Source: an uncultured Sphingomonadales bacterium
GTDB taxonomy: Bacteria; Pseudomonadota; Alphaproteobacteria; Sphingomonadales; Sphingomonadaceae
Length of the DNA stretch: 6,515 nucleotides
Assembly: GCA_903893935.1 (NCBI GenBank)
Contig: CAITOD010000441.1
Span: 1-6,515, forward strand
Direction of reading: 5' to 3'
In this document: one piece after another, positions 4,022-6,515 of the stretch
Layout: every line of letters begins with the position of its first letter
Position numbering within the stretch: the first letter of the stretch is position 1
The notes under the pieces: model-generated
Database searches by the model: none
What the model saw: only the letters and a program-made list of their open reading frames with translations
Told to the model about the DNA's origin: nothing
Translations under genes and position numbers: made by a program

Positions 4022-6515
4022 TCAGAACTTCAGCTTTGCGGCCAGGAAGATGGCGCGCGGTTGTGTCGGAACAATCGGATAGAGCCCACCAGGGCTGTAC
4101 TGCGGTGTCAGGTTCGCCGGGCTGTTTTGCGGATAGAGACCCTGCCGGTTGATGCTGGCAAGAATACCGCCCGATTGCGACCACGACATCACGCCAAGCG
4201 CATTGGTCAGGTTGGTGACATTGAGCTGGAGCTTGAGATTGCTCGTAACGTCCACGGACCCGCCCACGTCGAGCGTGGCAAAACCGGGCAGATAAAAGGC
4301 GTCGTATTCGTTGGCCGCACGCCGGCCGAGATAATTGACATCGCCAAAGAACTTGACGTTGTGGACGGGCGACCCGTCAAGCCCGGCGCGCACGATGATT
4401 TTCGGGTTGTTGTCGGCGTCGCCGGCCGGAACCAGCGTGACAAAATCATCGGTGCCATCGCCCTTCGGCCCTTGCGTATAAGTGCCAAAGTTCTTCGACC
4501 GCGGATTTTGCAAGGTCAGGTTGCCTCGCGTGCTCAATGTCGGCGTGATGCGCGCATAGAGCGCCATTTCAACACCATAAGTGGTTATTTCACCAGCCAC
4601 CGGCACCGGTGTATAGAATTGGCCTTTTTGCGGCCCAGACGCATAAGTGAACGATTGTGGCGTCGTGACGTTGCTCAAGCGGCTGTAGAACGGAAACAGC
4701 TGCAAATTGAGCGCACCGTGATGGTATTTCAGACCCATTTCGATCTGCTGAATACCCTGCGGCTTGACGAAGTCGGTGGCAATCAGGCCGGGTGTATTGA
4801 TCGCCGCGATCGTCGTGAAATCCGGCGCTTTCTGCGCGTACGTGTAACGCACATAGGCATCGAAATTGTTCGAGGTCTGGTACGCGGCCGAGAACGAGTA
4901 GTTCACGTAATGATAGCTGCGCCGGACCGGGAGCACCGCGCCGATCGACTCGATATTGGCATTGTAGAGGTTCAGCGGGTCGGTCGTGTTGGTCGGGCTG
5001 GTCGCCGCATTGTATTGCTGGTTGTAGATATTGTACGTGGTGCTTTCGTAGCGGCCGCCGGCATCGAGCGTCAGTTTGGGCGTCACATTCCAGGTGTCGC
5101 CAAAAAATACCGAATAGAGGTCCTGCGTTCCGTGATAGCTGTCGCCGCCAACGGTGCCGAGTGCGGTGAAGCCCGACGGATCGGTCAGGTTATAGACTGT
5201 GCCGGTGCTGGCGTTGGTGAAGGTGCCTACCAGCATTTGCGGCTGGTTGGTCAAAGTGGCAAAACCAATGCCACCGCCGCCCTGAAGCAAGCTGAGATCG
5301 GCCAGCGCAATATATCCGCCGACGGCAAAATGATGGTTGGCCAGGTCTTTGGTTACGGTCGCCTGGTCAACAAAGTTGTTGGCCTTGTAATGCTGCACAA
5401 AGGCAATTTCGCTGTAGACCCCGTTGGCCAGCAGGTTCTGGTTCGGCAGGTTGTTGGCGGTTACGGCCTGGACGCTGAACCCGTACGGGGTGGGGATGAC
5501 CTGCTCGGTCGCCGCCAGTGCACCGGTGTTGTGGAAGTAATAGTTGATGGTTCCCGCCGGCAGCCCCGATGTGTCGTTGATGAACGAAGTCACCACATCG
5601 TTGATCGGGATTGCCGAAATCAGCGCGCCGGTGTTCCAGTCGGTCGTGGAGTACGTGTAGCGGACTTTGTTGTCAAAATGCCAGCCATCGCCGGCGTCGT
5701 GCTTCCAGTTGAGGCCGATCGATCGGCTGCGCGAATGCACCAGACCGGTCGGGTTCCAGCATTCGTTGCCGCCACCCGGGTTGGTGAAACAGTGCGCACC
5801 ATTGGCCGGCGGCAAGTCAGACGAGGCATTGGTGAACCCCGGCGCGATCGCCGTGCCACCGATCGACGGCGTAAATTCGTTCCAGTCGTTGCTGTCGTTC
5901 AGATACTTGAACGTAAGCATCAACGAGCCGTTCGCATAATCGTAGAGAATGTTGCCGTGAACCTGGCCGCCCTTGTCCACCGCATAGCCCGGATCATGCG
6001 ACCCGCGATCCCAGCGATAGAACCCGCCGATTGCATAATAGAGGCCGTGGTTATTCAGCTTGCCGCCGGCATAGCCGTCGACCCGGTAATAGGGATTGGC
6101 GGCATCGCCCTGCATCCCCACTTTGGTGTCGATTTCAAAGCCGGGATCGCTTTTGCCGGTCTTTGAAATATAGTTGAAAATACCGCCCGGCGCGTTCGGA
6201 CCGGTGATCGCGGCCGTGCCGCCGCGCAGACCCTCGACTCGCGAAAGCACCAGATCGGGGCGCGAAAAGTAGTCCGGACCGTAGTTGCTCGCGGTAATCA
6301 GTTCGACCGGCAGGCCATCTTCCTGCAGCGACACGTAATAATACCCGCCTGCGCCATCGAGCGAATTTGCGGAAATGCCGCGCGAAAAGACGACGTTGCG
6401 AATTTCGCCGAGCGACGAGTTGACGAACACGCCGGGGATGTTTTTGAGCAGGTCGGCCGCGGAAATCGGGGTCTGTTCGGCCAGCTGCGTGGCTGAAACA
6501 ACGTTGATCGAAATC
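4022..6515 (-). CDS. TonB-dependent outer-membrane receptor (N-terminus beyond the right edge)
   Basis: The minus-strand frame enters at the window edge and reads 830 residues to a stop at 4022-4024. The visible start, ISINVVSATQLAEQTPISAA then DLLKNIPGVFVN, is the plug domain; further plug motifs are VEGLRGG (93-99) and GPNAPGGIFNYISK (105-118). The rest (about 150-830) is rich in Tyr, Asn, Gly and Thr with alternating strands, as in 22-stranded barrels, and ends AAKLKF with the terminal Phe typical of outer-membrane proteins. Signal peptide and TonB box lie outside. The family imports scarce or bulky ligands through the outer membrane using TonB-ExbBD energy. The only two cysteines seen, Cys242 and Cys252, probably cap an extracellular loop by a disulfide. 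The ligand cannot be read from sequence; rhamnose or a rhamnoside is suggested only by the convergent rhamnose operon, and a siderophore-type ligand remains possible. GTG 6430 is an internal codon, not the start. Confidence 0.92.
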   Translation of the reverse strand, partial: ISINVVSATQLAEQTPISAADLLKNIPGVFVNSSLGEIRNVVFSRGISANSLDGAGGYYYVSLQEDGLPVELITASNYGPDYFSRPDLVLSRVEGLRGGTAAITGPNAPGGIFNYISKTGKSDPGFEIDTKVGMQGDAANPYYRVDGYAGGKLNNHGLYYAIGGFYRWDRGSHDPGYAVDKGGQVHGNILYDYANGSLMLTFKYLNDSNDWNEFTPSIGGTAIAPGFTNASSDLPPANGAHCFTNPGGGNECWNPTGLVHSRSRSIGLNWKHDAGDGWHFDNKVRYTYSTTDWNTGALISAIPINDVVTSFINDTSGLPAGTINYYFHNTGALAATEQVIPTPYGFSVQAVTANNLPNQNLLANGVYSEIAFVQHYKANNFVDQATVTKDLANHHFAVGGYIALADLSLLQGGGGIGFATLTNQPQMLVGTFTNASTGTVYNLTDPSGFTALGTVGGDSYHGTQDLYSVFFGDTWNVTPKLTLDAGGRYESTTYNIYNQQYNAATSPTNTTDPLNLYNANIESIGAVLPVRRSYHYVNYSFSAAYQTSNNFDAYVRYTYAQKAPDFTTIAAINTPGLIATDFVKPQGIQQIEMGLKYHHGALNLQLFPFYSRLSNVTTPQSFTYASGPQKGQFYTPVPVAGEITTYGVEMALYARITPTLSTRGNLTLQNPRSKNFGTYTQGPKGDGTDDFVTLVPAGDADNNPKIIVRAGLDGSPVHNVKFFGDVNYLGRRAANEYDAFYLPGFATLDVGGSVDVTSNLKLQLNVTNLTNALGVMSWSQSGGILASINRQGLYPQNSPANLTPQYSPGGLYPIVPTQPRAIFLAAKLKF

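Noticed and set aside
4061..6166. A 701-codon plus-strand open frame opposite the receptor gene
   Set aside because: Its translation is Arg/Val-rich with no recognisable family, while the opposite strand is clearly a TonB-dependent receptor throughout. Long antisense frames are common in GC-rich genes with biased third positions.
4022..6430. Receptor beginning at GTG 6430
   Set aside because: The frame continues upstream to the window edge with clear plug-domain sequence (DLLKNIPGVFVN), so 6430 is internal.
4022..6515. Lower GC of the receptor gene as a sign of horizontal transfer
   Set aside because: The receptor looks somewhat less GC-rich than the kinase, but barrels rich in Asn, Tyr and Thr naturally use more A and T. 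I saw no mobile-element boundary.

Overview
The base composition is GC-rich. The proteins (an L-rhamnose utilisation set plus a large TonB-dependent receptor ending in Phe) point to a Gram-negative alphaproteobacterium, most likely a sphingomonad such as Novosphingobium, Sphingomonas or Sphingobium. The genus is inferred from protein style and gene combination, not from a marker gene.

Layout. Positions 1-425 (minus) hold the first 141 codons of a bifunctional rhamnulose-1-phosphate aldolase / lactaldehyde dehydrogenase that runs off the left edge. Positions 426-531 are an AT-richer divergent control region. On the plus strand follow an FGGY-family rhamnulokinase (532-1974), an L-rhamnose/H+ symporter RhaT (1975-3036, abutting the kinase stop codon) and a DeoR-family repressor (about 3097-3882). 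The stretch 3883-4021 lies between convergent genes and holds two hairpins. One (3961-4008) is a very strong intrinsic terminator for the minus strand. Positions 4022-6515 (minus) are a TonB-dependent outer-membrane receptor whose signal peptide and TonB box lie beyond the right edge.

How the parts fit. RhaT would import L-rhamnose across the inner membrane. An isomerase (not in this window, perhaps beyond the left edge) would give L-rhamnulose, which the kinase phosphorylates. The aldolase half of the left-hand enzyme would split rhamnulose-1-phosphate into dihydroxyacetone phosphate and L-lactaldehyde, and its dehydrogenase half (outside the window) would oxidise the lactaldehyde. The DeoR protein is the only local regulator and probably acts on the divergent region. 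The TonB-dependent receptor may bring rhamnose or a rhamnoside across the outer membrane, but that link rests on proximity only.

The main oddity is the kinase start. The phosphate-binding motif lies upstream of the first ATG, GTG or TTG codon in its frame, so translation probably begins at a rare CTG (532) or the start has been disrupted. I found no RNA genes, insertion sequences, CRISPR arrays or other mobile elements. The genes themselves look like a known pathway assembled in an alphaproteobacterial manner, not a wholly new system.
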